Shown: positions 56,013 through 64,000 of the stretch, piece by piece
Layout: each line of letters begins with the position of its first letter
How positions within the stretch are numbered: the first letter of the stretch is position 1
Origin: Pseudomonadota bacterium
GTDB taxonomy: Bacteria; Pseudomonadota; Alphaproteobacteria; Rhizobiales; Rhizobiaceae
Length of the DNA stretch: 64,000 nt
NCBI GenBank assembly: GCA_023399635.1
Contig: JAEWOP010000250.1
Coordinates: 14,787-78,786 of the forward strand
Direction: 5' to 3'
Made by a program: the position numbers and the translations under genes
Notes under the pieces: model-generated
Seen by the model: the letters and a program-made list of their open reading frames with translations, nothing else
Databases searched by the model: none
What the model was told of the DNA's origin: nothing

Positions 56013-57932
56013 TTAGCTGGCGGCGCCGATACCGATCTGCTTGTGGCCAAGGGCATTGAAGACGGTGCTGACGATGCCGGCGCGGTCGAGGCCAGCCTTG
56101 GCATACATGACATCCGGGCTTGCCTGTTCCATCCAGACATCCGGCAACACCATCGTACGGATCTTCAACCCGTGATCGAGCAGCCCTTCTGCGGACAGGA
56201 AGTGGAGGACATGGGCGCCGAAACCGCCCGCTGCACCCTCTTCGATCGTGACCAGCACCTCGTGATGCCGCGCCAGCTGCCGTATGAGATCACGGTCCAG
56301 TGGCTTTGCAAACCTGGCGTCAGCCACAGTGGTGGGAAGCCCGGCGGCATCGAGATCTTCCGAAGCCAGCAGACAGTCCTTCAAGCGGGTGCCGAAGGAC
56401 AACAATGCCACTTTGCTGCCCTCCTTGATAATCCGTCCCTTGCCGATTTCGAGAATCTGGCCACGCTCCGGCATCTCCACGCCGACGCCTTCGCCGCGCG
56501 GATAGCGGAAGGAAATCGGGCCTTCGTCATAGGCAGCCGCGGTGCGAACCATGTGCTTCAGTTCGGCCTCGTCGGCAGCCGCCATCACGACCATTCCTGG
56601 TAGGGCGGCAAGGAAGGTCGTGTCGAAGGAGCCGGCATGGGTCGGACCATCGGCGCCGACAAAGCCTGCCCGGTCGATCGGGAAGCGCACCGGGAGACCC
56701 TGGATGGCCACATCGTGAACGACCTGGTCATAGCCCCGTTGCAGGAAGGTCGAGTAAAGCGCGCAGAAGGGCTTGAAGCCTTCCGCCGCCAGGCCGGCTG
56801 CAAACGTGACGGCGTGCTGCTCTGCAATGCCGACGTCAAAGGTACGGGACGGGAAGACGTCCGCCAACTTGTCGATCCCAGTGCCGTTCGGCATGGCGGC
56901 GGTGATGCCGACGATCTTCTCGTCAAGGCGCGCCTCCTGCACCAGGGCTTCGCCGAACACGCTGGTATAACTCGGCGCATTCGGCTTCGCCTTCGCCTGC
57001 GTCCCGGTGATGACGTCGAACTTGTTGACGCCGTGATACTTGTCAGCGGCCGCTTCCGCCGGGGGATAGCCTTTGCCCTTCTGGGTGCAGACATGAATCA
57101 GGACGGGACCGCGGGCATTGTCGCGTACGTTTCGCAGGATCGGCAGCAAATGCTCGAAGGAGTGCCCGTCGATCGGCCCGATGTGGTAGAAACCCATCTC
57201 CTCGAACATTGTCCCGCCGGTCACGTAGCCCCGGGCATGTTCGACTGCGCGGGTGATGGCGCGGTCGACGCCCTTGCCGAGATAGGCGGTCAGCTTCTTG
57301 CCGATCTCGCGCACGCCCATATAGGTTCTGCCTGACGCCAAACGCGCAAGGTAAGCGCTCATCGCACCGGTCGGTGGAGCGATCGACATATCGTTGTCGT
57401 TGAGGATGACGATCAGCCGTGCGTCAAGTGCACCGGCATTGTTGAGCGCCTCATAGGCCATGCCGGCCGACATCGCTCCGTCGCCGATCACCGAGATGAC
57501 ATTGCGCTTGGAGCCGGAAAGGTCGGAGGCGACGGCCATGCCGAGGCCGGCGGAAATTGAAGTCGAGGAATGCGCAGCTCCGAAAGGATCGTATTCGCTC
57601 TCAGCCCGACGCGTGAAGCCGGAAATGCCGTTTTCCTGGCGAAGCGTGCGGATGCGGTCCCGCCGCCCGGTCAGGATCTTGTGGGGGTAGCACTGGTGGC
57701 CGACATCGAAGATCAGCCGGTCGTCCGGGGTGTTGAACACCTTGTGGATCGCGATGGTGAGTTCAACCACGCCCAGCCCAGCGCCGAGATGTCCGCCGGT
57801 CCTGGAGACGGCATCGATCATCTCGTCACGAACCTCGCGCGCAAGCTGCGGCAGGTCCCGGTCCTCGATCATCCTCAGGTCTGCAGGAAATTTGATGGTG
57901 TCGAGCAGCGGCGTCTGTGGAAGAGGTGTCAC
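56013..57932 (-). CDS. dxs: 1-deoxy-D-xylulose-5-phosphate synthase
   Basis: A 639-residue thiamine-diphosphate enzyme that starts the non-mevalonate isoprenoid pathway from pyruvate and glyceraldehyde 3-phosphate. The ThDP site is [23 protein letters not shown] (GDG motif), the transketolase pyrimidine domain holds [19 protein letters not shown], and [11 protein letters not shown] is a substrate block. Full length. The start is GTG at 57932. With ispE and the polyprenyl synthase nearby, isoprenoid supply is well covered. Confidence 0.96.
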   Translation of the reverse strand: MTPLPQTPLLDTIKFPADLRMIEDRDLPQLAREVRDEMIDAVSRTGGHLGAGLGVVELTIAIHKVFNTPDDRLIFDVGHQCYPHKILTGRRDRIRTLRQENGISGFTRRAESEYDPFGAAHSSTSISAGLGMAVASDLSGSKRNVISVIGDGAMSAGMAYEALNNAGALDARLIVILNDNDMSIAPPTGAMSAYLARLASGRTYMGVREIGKKLTAYLGKGVDRAITRAVEHARGYVTGGTMFEEMGFYHIGPIDGHSFEHLLPILRNVRDNARGPVLIHVCTQKGKGYPPAEAAADKYHGVNKFDVITGTQAKAKPNAPSYTSVFGEALVQEARLDEKIVGITAAMPNGTGIDKLADVFPSRTFDVGIAEQHAVTFAAGLAAEGFKPFCALYSTFLQRGYDQVVHDVAIQGLPVRFPIDRAGFVGADGPTHAGSFDTTFLAALPGMVVMAAADEAELKHMVRTAAAYDEGPISFRYPRGEGVGVEMPERGQILEIGKGRIIKEGSKVALLSFGTRLKDCLLASEDLDAAGLPTTVADARFAKPLDRDLIRQLARHHEVLVTIEEGAAGGFGAHVLHFLSAEGLLDHGLKIRTMVLPDVWMEQASPDVMYAKAGLDRAGIVSTVFNALGHKQIGIGAAS

Positions 57933-58024
57933 GAAATCTGGCCTTCTCTGCTCTTTCCTGATGCGGACGATCCCTCCAACATGAGGAGGATGTGGGCTTT
58001 TTCAAGTAAGTGCCTTAACGGATT

Positions 58025-58948
58025 TCATTTCTGGGGCAAAGGCACAAACTCCTCTTCATCCCCCGGCACGATGTCGAAGCGCCCGCTGCGCCATTCTTCC
58101 TTCGCCTGCTCGATCCTCTCCTTTGAGGACGAAACGAAGTTCCACCAGATATAACGCTTGGTATTAAGCGCGGCGCCGCCGAAGAGCATGAGATGACAGC
58201 CGTGAGGTCCCGCTTGCAGCGTGATCTGGTCACCCTGGCGGAACACCAGCAATTGATCTGCGGCGAAGAGGTCCCCCGCGATCTCCAGTCCTCCCGATAG
58301 GATATAGAGCGCACGCTCCTCGTGATCAGCCGGGAACGGGAAGGATCTGCCGGCTTCTAGGCGCAGGTCAACGTAGAGGGTGTCGGTGAAACTCGGTACG
58401 GGAGCGGTTTCCCCGGCGAAATGACCGATCACCACGCGTCCCGTTGCCCCGCCATCCTCGATAACGGGCATGGCATCCACGCCGGTATGAGAAAAAGCTG
58501 GATCGATCTCCTCCCGATCGTCGGGAAGCGCCAGCCAGGTCTGCAAACCAGATACGGAATGAGGATGGCCACGCAGGTTCTCCGGCGTCCGCTCCGAATG
58601 AACAATCCCGCGCCCAGCCGTCATCAGGTTGATGTCACCCGGCTTGATGACCAGTTCCGTGCCGAGACTGTCGCGGTGCTTGATCTCGCCGTCGAAGAGA
58701 TAGGTCACCGTGGACAATCCAATATGTGGATGCGGCTTCACGTCGAGAGCGTCATCGGCACGCAGGAGCGCGGGTCCCATGCGATCAAAGAAGATGAACG
58801 GTCCCACCAACCGCCTCTGCCGCGACGGGAGCGCACGGCGCACGGAGAAGCCGCCAATGTCGCTTGAGCGCGGAATGATCAGGTTTTCGATCGCGTCGCA
58901 GGCGAAGCTGTCGCCCGGATCAGGGTCGGTGCCGGGGAAGAAGGACAT
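58025..58948 (-). CDS. Pirin family protein
   Basis: A 307-residue bicupin of the pirin family. The first cupin carries the metal-binding RALPSRQRRLVGPFIFFDRMGP and HPHIGLSTVTYLFDGEIKHRDSLG blocks with His and Glu ligands, followed by MTAGRGIVHSE, and a second cupin ends the protein. Bacterial pirins can be quercetinase-like dioxygenases or regulators; the role here is unknown. It has AAGGAG before the ATG. It lies between dxs and the TRAP genes. Confidence 0.92.
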   Translation of the reverse strand: MSFFPGTDPDPGDSFACDAIENLIIPRSSDIGGFSVRRALPSRQRRLVGPFIFFDRMGPALLRADDALDVKPHPHIGLSTVTYLFDGEIKHRDSLGTELVIKPGDINLMTAGRGIVHSERTPENLRGHPHSVSGLQTWLALPDDREEIDPAFSHTGVDAMPVIEDGGATGRVVIGHFAGETAPVPSFTDTLYVDLRLEAGRSFPFPADHEERALYILSGGLEIAGDLFAADQLLVFRQGDQITLQAGPHGCHLMLFGGAALNTKRYIWWNFVSSSKERIEQAKEEWRSGRFDIVPGDEEEFVPLPQK

Positions 58949-59026
58949 AGTGATCTCCTTTGTGCGGCGATGCTACCCCTGCCGGCAGTGGCCGCCAAGC
59001 GATCAAAACGGTGACAGTGTGTTGCC

Positions 59027-59392
59027 TTAGGGAGCCGGGCAAGGCTTGAGCACCGAAGCAGCGCCGGCTTCTGCCCCAAGTTCAAGACACCCGTCGGCGT
59101 GGCAAAGGCGCCAGGCACTCGGGGTTTGCCCGGAGGCGGCCAGGTGAATGGAGGTTTGCGGCGCCAGTTTCGGCTGCCACACCCACCAGCCATCCTTCAG
59201 AACGGCATCATCTCCCGGCTCCATGCCCGCGCCGGAGCCCTTTACCGCAGCTTGCGTTAGTTGCAGCCCCACGGGCGTAACCTTCCAGTCCTCGCGCCAC
59301 TCCGTCTTCTGCACCGAATGGGTCCAGGAGAGGGTGAAGACCGAGACGGCGAGAACCAGTGCCTTGCCGCCGGCGAGGACACAAAGGCTCAT
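59027..59392 (-). CDS. DUF1850 domain protein
   Basis: A 121-residue protein with a signal-like hydrophobic N-terminus (MSLCVLAGGKALVLAVSVFTLSWTHSVQKTEWREDW) and the DUF1850 body with WREDWKVTPVGLQLTQAAVKGSGAGMEPGDDAVLKDGWWVWQPKL; two Cys in LCHADGCLELG. DUF1850 genes commonly accompany TAXI-type TRAP transporters. Its ATG overlaps the permease stop (4 bases), making one transcription unit. Probable periplasmic accessory protein. Confidence 0.85.
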   Translation of the reverse strand: MSLCVLAGGKALVLAVSVFTLSWTHSVQKTEWREDWKVTPVGLQLTQAAVKGSGAGMEPGDDAVLKDGWWVWQPKLAPQTSIHLAASGQTPSAWRLCHADGCLELGAEAGAASVLKPCPAP

Positions 59393-61500
59393 GACGTGGC
59401 AGGAATGTGCATCTTGCGGCGCGAGCGGAACCAGTGTTGCACGATCACGACGATGCCGAGAGCCCAGCCGATCTCGTCCGTCAGCGGAAGAGCAATAATG
59501 GTGCAGGCGCCGGCGGCAAAGGCAAGTACGCGTTCCCACATGGCCAGCGGCGCAAACAGGAAGCCCACCACGGCCGCGCCCCCAAGTGCGATTCCGAAAC
59601 AGGCTTTGAGGAAGACATAGGCGACTTCGACCGGATAACCCCAGGCGGCCGCCATCGGCCCCGCATCCTGCAGCATCAGTGCCGGTGTATAAACCGCCAT
59701 GAACGGCACGATGAACCCCGCAAGCGCGAGTTTTGTCGCCTGTAACGAGATCTTCAGTCCCGATGTCTTGGCCATCGGCGCTGCGGCAAAGCAGGCGAGG
59801 GCGACCGGCGGCGTCAGGTCCGCCATGATGCCGAAATAGAAGACGAACATGTGGCTGACGAGGAGCGGAACGCCGAGCTCGAGAAGGGCAGGGCCGGCAA
59901 GCGAGGACGTGATGATATAGTTGGGGATGGTGGGGATGCCCATGCCGAGGATGAGGCAGGTGATCATCGTCAGCAGGAGCGAGAGGAACAGGCTGTCTTC
60001 GCCCACGCGGATAATGAAACCGATGAAGGTGGAAGCGATCCCGGTCAGGGTCAGCGTTCCGATGACAATCCCGACGATCGCGCAGGCAATGCCGACGGGC
60101 AGCGCGTTCTTGGCGCCTTCGGCCATCGCGTCGCGGCAGATCCCGAGCGTCTCGCGGCCACCGTTGATGAAAAAGCAGAGGGCAATCAGGCCCAGGATCA
60201 CGAGCAGCAGGAAATTGACGCCGAACTTCAGGAACGATGCTGCCGCAAGACCGAGTGCGAGCCAAAAGACGATGCGGAAGGCGAAGGGCCCTATGCGCGC
60301 TGCAATCGGCATGCCGAGGATCAGAACCACGACAAGGGCAAGCCCCATCGTTCCGGCAAAGATCGGCGTGTAGCCCGCAAAGAGCAGGTAGACGAGGGCT
60401 GCGAGCGGCAGCACCAGCGGCCAATGCTGCTTGACGGCCAGCCACGGGTTGGGAAGCTCGGCCTTGCTCATGCCGCTCAATCCTGCCTTGCCTGCCTCCA
60501 GGTAAACCGTCCAGAAGCAGACGCCGAAATAAAGAACGGCTGGAATGATCGCGGCCTTGACGATTTCCGCGTAAGGCAGATTGAGCGTCTCCGCCATGAT
60601 GAAAGCAACCGCGCCCATCACCGGCGGCATGATCTGACCGCCCATCGATGAGGTGGCCTCAACGCCACCGGCAAAGGCCGAGCGGAAGCCGAAGCGCTTC
60701 ATCAGGGGGATGGTGAACTGGCCGCTGGCAACCACGTTTGCGACGCCGGAACCGGAGATGGTCCCCATCAGAGCAGACGAAAGAACGCAGACTTGCGCGG
60801 GACCGCCTCGCCAGGAGCCGACGAGGCCGAGCGCGAAGTCGTTGAATAGGGCCAGCATGCCCGCCCGTTCCAGGAAGGCGGCGAAGACGACGAAGATGAA
60901 GATGTAGGCTGCTGATACATAGATCGGCGTGCCGTAGATGCCTTCGGTACCAAAGCCGAAATGTTCGATAATCAGTTCGAAGTCGTATCCGCGGTGGATG
61001 AAGGGCGGCGGGAAATATTGGCCAAAGAAGCAGTAGGCGAGGAAGATCGCGGCGATCACGGTCAGCGGCAGGCCCATAAGCCGCCGCGCGCCTTCAAACA
61101 CCAGCACGATCATCACCGTCGCGACCGTCAGGTCGAGCGGTGTGTGGAAGCCGCTTCGCAGGATCAGGTCGTTGTAGAAGACCCAGTTATAGATGCCGGT
61201 GAGGAAGCCGAGGAGACCAAGCCCCCAGAACCACAGCTTCCCGACGTTTGTTTTTGCGACGAGGTTTCCGATCAGCACAAAGCCGAGCAGCAGCAGGAAG
61301 CCGACATGCATTGCCCGCACCACCTGGCTTGGGAGCGTGCCATAGGCAGCCGTCCACAGCTGGAACAGGGAAAAGCAGAAGGCGATCCAGAACGCTATCT
61401 TGCCGCTGAGGCCATCACCGAAGCCGGCTGGCAGGCCCTCAATCGCCTCTTCCGCAGAATGCGCTGCTGGCGTGCTTTCCACCGCTGCAAGATCGGTCAT
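59389..61500 (-). CDS. TAXI-TRAP transporter fused permease
   Basis: A 703-residue integral membrane protein with about 16-18 helices, fusing the small (4TM) and large (12TM) subunits of TRAP transporters as in TAXI-type systems. It has the conserved GTISGSGVANVVASGQFTIPLMKRFGF and MGGQIMPPVMGAVAFIMAE blocks of the DctM-like part. Solute uptake would be driven by Na+ or H+ gradients. The substrate is unknown. It follows the binding-protein gene in the same direction and ends in the DUF1850 gene. Confidence 0.93.
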   Translation of the reverse strand: MTDLAAVESTPAAHSAEEAIEGLPAGFGDGLSGKIAFWIAFCFSLFQLWTAAYGTLPSQVVRAMHVGFLLLLGFVLIGNLVAKTNVGKLWFWGLGLLGFLTGIYNWVFYNDLILRSGFHTPLDLTVATVMIVLVFEGARRLMGLPLTVIAAIFLAYCFFGQYFPPPFIHRGYDFELIIEHFGFGTEGIYGTPIYVSAAYIFIFVVFAAFLERAGMLALFNDFALGLVGSWRGGPAQVCVLSSALMGTISGSGVANVVASGQFTIPLMKRFGFRSAFAGGVEATSSMGGQIMPPVMGAVAFIMAETLNLPYAEIVKAAIIPAVLYFGVCFWTVYLEAGKAGLSGMSKAELPNPWLAVKQHWPLVLPLAALVYLLFAGYTPIFAGTMGLALVVVLILGMPIAARIGPFAFRIVFWLALGLAAASFLKFGVNFLLLVILGLIALCFFINGGRETLGICRDAMAEGAKNALPVGIACAIVGIVIGTLTLTGIASTFIGFIIRVGEDSLFLSLLLTMITCLILGMGIPTIPNYIITSSLAGPALLELGVPLLVSHMFVFYFGIMADLTPPVALACFAAAPMAKTSGLKISLQATKLALAGFIVPFMAVYTPALMLQDAGPMAAAWGYPVEVAYVFLKACFGIALGGAAVVGFLFAPLAMWERVLAFAAGACTIIALPLTDEIGWALGIVVIVQHWFRSRRKMHIPATS

Positions 61501-61527
61501 CCGTCCCTCGAATAGTCGCTAGAGAAC

Positions 61528-61564
61528 AAAAATCCCCGCGGCGAAGTCGGATCGCCGCGGGGAT
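61528..61564 (-). terminator. Attenuator/terminator between binding protein and permease
   Basis: On the minus strand a 13-bp perfect stem (61552-61564 with 61532-61544; loop of 7) is followed by TTTTT. It lies between the binding-protein gene and the permease gene and would let most transcripts end after the binding protein, giving it higher yield, as is common in TRAP and ABC operons. Confidence 0.85.
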
Positions 61565-61581
61565 ATGAGCACGAGGCTCGG

Positions 61582-62541
61582 TTATTGCATGATCCCGGCT
61601 TCCTTGTAGTAGCGCTCGGCGCCTGGATGCAGCGGTACCGGCATGCCGTCGAGCGCCTTCTTCGGATCGATTGCCTTTGCGGCGGCATGCGAAGCAGCCA
61701 GGCGGTCGAGGTTTTCGAAGAGAAGCTTTGTCATCTGGTAGACCGTCTCTTCGGAAACGCCTTCGTGTGTGATGAGGAAATTGCCGACGGCTGCGGTTTC
61801 GACGTCTTCCGTCTGGCCGTCATAGGTGCCAGCGGGGATCACCACGGGCAGGTAGGGGGAGCCGATCTTTTCTACTTCCGCCGCTGGGACGGCCACAACG
61901 TTGATCGGCAGCGACGTTGCGAGATCGCGGATCGAGGCCACGCCGAGGCCGGCGGATTGCAAGGTGGCATCCAACTGGCGGTTCTTGATCAGTTCGACGG
62001 ATTCGGCGAACGGCAGGTATTCGGTCTTGCCGAGGTCCTCATAGGACATGCCGGCTGCCTCGAAGATGGCGCGGGCATTGATCTCGGTACCTGACTTCGG
62101 CGCACCGACCGAAAGGCTCTTGCCCTTCAGGTCCGCCAGCGTCTTGACGCCCGACTCCTGGCTGGCGACGATCTGGATGTAGTTGGGGTAGATGCCGGCA
62201 ATGCCGCGCAACTTGTCGAGCTTGCCTGGAAAGCCTGCTTCCGTGTCACCTTCCCATGCCATCTGGACGGAGTCGCCAAGCGAGAAGCCGATCTCGCCGC
62301 GACCGGCCTGCAGGAGGTTGAGGTTCTCAACAGAAGCCTTGGTGGCCTGCACCTGCGTGCGTGCACCTTCAATCTTCTCGCCATAGATCTCCGACAGCGC
62401 GACGCCGAGCGGATAATAAACGCCCGAGGTGCCACCGGTCAGGACGTTGATGAACTCCTGCGCCCGCGTGCCCGTAGCTGCAAACGTTGCGGAAACCGCC
62501 AGGGTCGCCGCGAGCATGAACTTGATTTTCTTTGATTTCAC
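61582..62541 (-). CDS. TAXI-family TRAP solute-binding protein
   Basis: A 319-residue periplasmic binding protein with signal peptide MKSKKIKFMLAATLAVSATFAATGTRA. The TAXI hallmarks are INVLTGGTSGVYYPLGVALSEI and GKSLSVGAPKSGTEINARAIFEAAG. The start is the GTG at 62541, chosen because GGGAGG sits 7 bases upstream. Substrate unknown; known TAXI proteins bind glutamate-like or other organic acids. Confidence 0.93.
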   Translation of the reverse strand: MKSKKIKFMLAATLAVSATFAATGTRAQEFINVLTGGTSGVYYPLGVALSEIYGEKIEGARTQVQATKASVENLNLLQAGRGEIGFSLGDSVQMAWEGDTEAGFPGKLDKLRGIAGIYPNYIQIVASQESGVKTLADLKGKSLSVGAPKSGTEINARAIFEAAGMSYEDLGKTEYLPFAESVELIKNRQLDATLQSAGLGVASIRDLATSLPINVVAVPAAEVEKIGSPYLPVVIPAGTYDGQTEDVETAAVGNFLITHEGVSEETVYQMTKLLFENLDRLAASHAAAKAIDPKKALDGMPVPLHPGAERYYKEAGIMQ

Positions 62542-62646
62542 GATTGTTCCTCCCAAAAAGCAATCATTCAGATGCCGCTATCATGGGGAGGTGGGCAGAG
62601 CCCGTCAATCGCTTTGTGGACGACGAGCCGTGAAGATTCTCAAAGC

Positions 62647-62662
62647 TTCAACTAATGTTGAA
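62647..62662. promoter_or_regulatory. Palindrome TTCAAC-TAAT-GTTGAA upstream of the TRAP genes
   Basis: A perfect 16-bp palindrome lies just downstream of the xseB stop and about 106 bases upstream of the TRAP binding-protein start. On the minus strand, TTGACG followed 18 bases later by ATGATA could be the TRAP promoter nearby, so this dyad may be its operator. Confidence 0.5.
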
Positions 62663-62917
62663 CTACTCGCCGTCGAGGGGCTCGACGCCCTGCGGCTTGC
62701 CTGAACGATCAAGCCGGATCTTCTCGATACGGTTTTCCGCCGCCGTCAGGAGCTTCTCGCAGTGCTTCTTCAGAGCTTCGCCGCGCTCGTAGATGGCAAT
62801 CGATTCGTCGAGGGCGACATCACCCCGCTCCAGCCGTGCCACGATGGTTTCCAGTTCAGCCACCGCCTTCTCGAACGTATAGCCGCTGACATCAATGGTT
62901 GCCCCAGTCTCGCTCAT
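62663..62917 (-). CDS. xseB: Exodeoxyribonuclease VII small subunit
   Basis: An 84-residue helical XseB with the signature [55 protein letters not shown]. It partners with XseA (not in the window) to degrade single-stranded DNA. Its ATG at 62917 is 2 bases from the stop of the histone deacetylase-like gene, suggesting coupling. In the rhizobial order I know, dxs follows it directly. Confidence 0.93.
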   Translation of the reverse strand: MSETGATIDVSGYTFEKAVAELETIVARLERGDVALDESIAIYERGEALKKHCEKLLTAAENRIEKIRLDRSGKPQGVEPLDGE

Positions 62918-62919
62918 CG

Positions 62920-63852
62920 TCAGCCCCTCATCAGCCTGCAAATGTGAAGTCCGGCCGATTCGGCGAGACCTTCCAGATCATACCCACCCTCCAGCAGGCT
63001 GATAAGCCTGTTGCTGGAATACTTGCCCGCGATCTCCATCAGCCGGCCCGTCGCCCAGTCGAAATCGTCCCCGATGAGATTGATCTGCGCGAGCGGGTCC
63101 CTGTGATGAGCGTCGAAGCCGGCGGAGATGATGAGGAAGTCAGGGCGGAAATTTTCGAGCGCCGGCAGCACGCGCGTCTTGAACGCATCGCGGAAATGAT
63201 CTCCGGCAGAATGAGGCTCCAGTGGGGCGTTTACAACATTTCCCTTGGTCCCGGTCTCGTCTTTCGTCCCCGTCCAAGGGTAGAGCGGCATCTGGTGTGT
63301 CGAGCAGAACAGGACCGACGGATCGTCCCAGAAGATGTCCTGGGTCCCGTTGCCGTGATGCACATCCCAATCGACGATCGCGACCCGTTCCACGCCATAG
63401 GTCTTTTGCGCATGCCGTGCGGCGATGGCCGCGTTGTTAAACAAACAAAATCCCATCGCCTTCATCTTCTCGGCGTGATGCCCCGGTGGCCGGGCCGCAA
63501 CGAAGACGTTGTCCACCGCGCCGGTAAAGACGTCGTCTACGGCCGCCATCGCACCGCCGATGCCCGTCAAAGCCACCTGCAGGCTCTTTGGGCCCACATA
63601 GGTATCGGCTTCGATCTGGTGGACCTCGTCCTCTTCAGGGATCTCGCGCATCACGGAGCGCAGGTGCTCTTCCGGATGGGCCAGCAGCACCGCATCCTCG
63701 TTCGCCTGTGGCGCCTGCTTCCGGTCTAGCTTCTCGAAATTCGGATGCTGGAGCGCGATCGCCAGCGACCGCAAACGGTCGGCGCGTTCCGGATGTCCCT
63801 CCGGTGTGCGGTGTTCCAGGAAGATGTCGTGTTCGTAGAGGCGGGTGGACAT
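62920..63852 (-). CDS. Histone deacetylase-like family protein (acetylpolyamine amidohydrolase fold)
   Basis: A 310-residue arginase-deacetylase fold enzyme. The active site is complete: [20 protein letters not shown] (His pair), [16 protein letters not shown] (Zn Asp and His), [14 protein letters not shown] (Zn Asp), and the [13 protein letters not shown] end with its conserved Tyr. Bacterial members act on acetylated polyamines or other small amides; the substrate is not known here. The ATG at 63852 is chosen ([27 protein letters not shown]). Confidence 0.93.
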   Translation of the reverse strand: MSTRLYEHDIFLEHRTPEGHPERADRLRSLAIALQHPNFEKLDRKQAPQANEDAVLLAHPEEHLRSVMREIPEEDEVHQIEADTYVGPKSLQVALTGIGGAMAAVDDVFTGAVDNVFVAARPPGHHAEKMKAMGFCLFNNAAIAARHAQKTYGVERVAIVDWDVHHGNGTQDIFWDDPSVLFCSTHQMPLYPWTGTKDETGTKGNVVNAPLEPHSAGDHFRDAFKTRVLPALENFRPDFLIISAGFDAHHRDPLAQINLIGDDFDWATGRLMEIAGKYSSNRLISLLEGGYDLEGLAESAGLHICRLMRG

Positions 63853-63978
63853 CAGAGGTGGTCTCCGGTTTGCCACGACATGGCGCAGATCAGGAACCTT
63901 TTCAAGCAGCAGCGGCAGCTGCGCTTGTGAAGCCGCAGCGAATGGGCTTTACATAGAGGGAGGCGCGCTGGAGGAACC

Positions 63979-64000
63979 GTGGATAAAGAGCCTGTAGAGT
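63979..64000 (+). CDS. Possible start of a gene continuing beyond the window
   Basis: A GTG at 63979-63981 follows GGAGG at 63970-63974 with a spacing of 4, and opens a frame (VDKEPVE) that runs off the end. It is divergent to the histone deacetylase-like gene. Too short to identify; the start may be fortuitous. Confidence 0.3.

Noticed and set aside
1..64000. CRISPR array, prophage, insertion sequence or defence island
   Set aside because: No spaced direct repeats, integrase, transposase, phage structural or nuclease-helicase gene sets were seen on either strand; nearly all of the window is housekeeping genes.
1..64000. tRNA or rRNA genes
   Set aside because: I looked for T-loop and acceptor patterns in the intergenic stretches and found none; a tRNAscan run would settle this.

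Overview
The window reads as a chromosomal core segment of an alphaproteobacterium of the order Hyphomicrobiales (Rhizobiales), most likely family Rhizobiaceae (Rhizobium/Agrobacterium/Sinorhizobium-like). This rests on family content and gene order: a split F0 operon atpI-atpB-atpE-atpF'(b')-atpF(b), the DUF4170-waaA-lpxK-DUF2093-mutL stretch, ispE next to a large TPR lipid-export-style protein, the glyQ-LemA-DUF2207-glyS block, BA14K and HPE1-like secreted proteins, and a histone deacetylase-xseB...dxs...tlyA-RNA methyltransferase neighbourhood. The sequence is GC-rich and coding density is very high. I found no rRNA, tRNA, CRISPR array, phage module, transposase or recognisable defence island.

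Layout. 1-1.8 kb: the end of rsmD, a patatin phospholipase and a truncated CPA2 cation antiporter remnant. 1.8-9.8 kb: tldE/pmbA, an inositol-phosphatase family protein, DUF4170, then Kdo/lipid A genes (waaA, a HAD phosphatase, lpxK), DUF2093 and mutL. 10-13.5 kb: a soluble GGDEF-EAL protein, an SMP-30 lactonase and a divergent LuxR-type regulator. 13.8-19.3 kb: mrp, a SleB-type wall hydrolase and the F0 ATP synthase operon, closed by a clear terminator. 19.4-28.7 kb: rnhB, radical SAM, a short glycosyltransferase-like protein, moaB, ispE, a TPR protein, a polyprenyl diphosphate synthase, a tRNA methyltransferase-like protein and an S49 peptidase. 28.8-34.8 kb: glyQ, LemA, DUF2207, glyS. 34.8-46.5 kb: a small secreted CxxC protein, purD, tex, ubiA, DUF6101, a six-repeat DUF1217 protein, a FAD-linked dehydrogenase, Sua5 and an uncharacterised protein with a striking palindromic operator. 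46.7-51.5 kb: BA14K protein, acyl-CoA dehydrogenase and enoyl-CoA hydratase, then an animal-type haem peroxidase broken by one in-frame amber codon. 51.7-64 kb: RNA methyltransferases, a chemoreceptor, dxs, pirin, a TAXI-TRAP transporter with DUF1850, xseB and a histone deacetylase-like amidohydrolase.

How the genes work together. Several stretches form functional groups: lipid A/Kdo assembly (waaA, lpxK), the membrane sector of ATP synthase, isoprenoid and quinone supply (dxs, ispE, polyprenyl synthase, ubiA), translation and RNA modification (rsmD, glyQ/glyS, Sua5, tlyA, RlmD-like, TrmN6-like), and fatty-acid or branched-chain acyl-CoA breakdown under a probable MerR/LiuR-type operator. The chemoreceptor and the pirin/TRAP block lie within an otherwise housekeeping gene neighbourhood and look like later insertions.

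I did not find a convincing new multi-gene system. The observations most worth following are the nonsense-interrupted peroxidase with a dyad-rich promoter, a glycine-riboswitch-like RNA upstream of DUF6101, the perfect 21-bp palindrome at 46454-46474, the LuxR solo that appears to lack acyl-homoserine-lactone contacts and sits divergent to a lactonase, and the six-copy DUF1217 protein.
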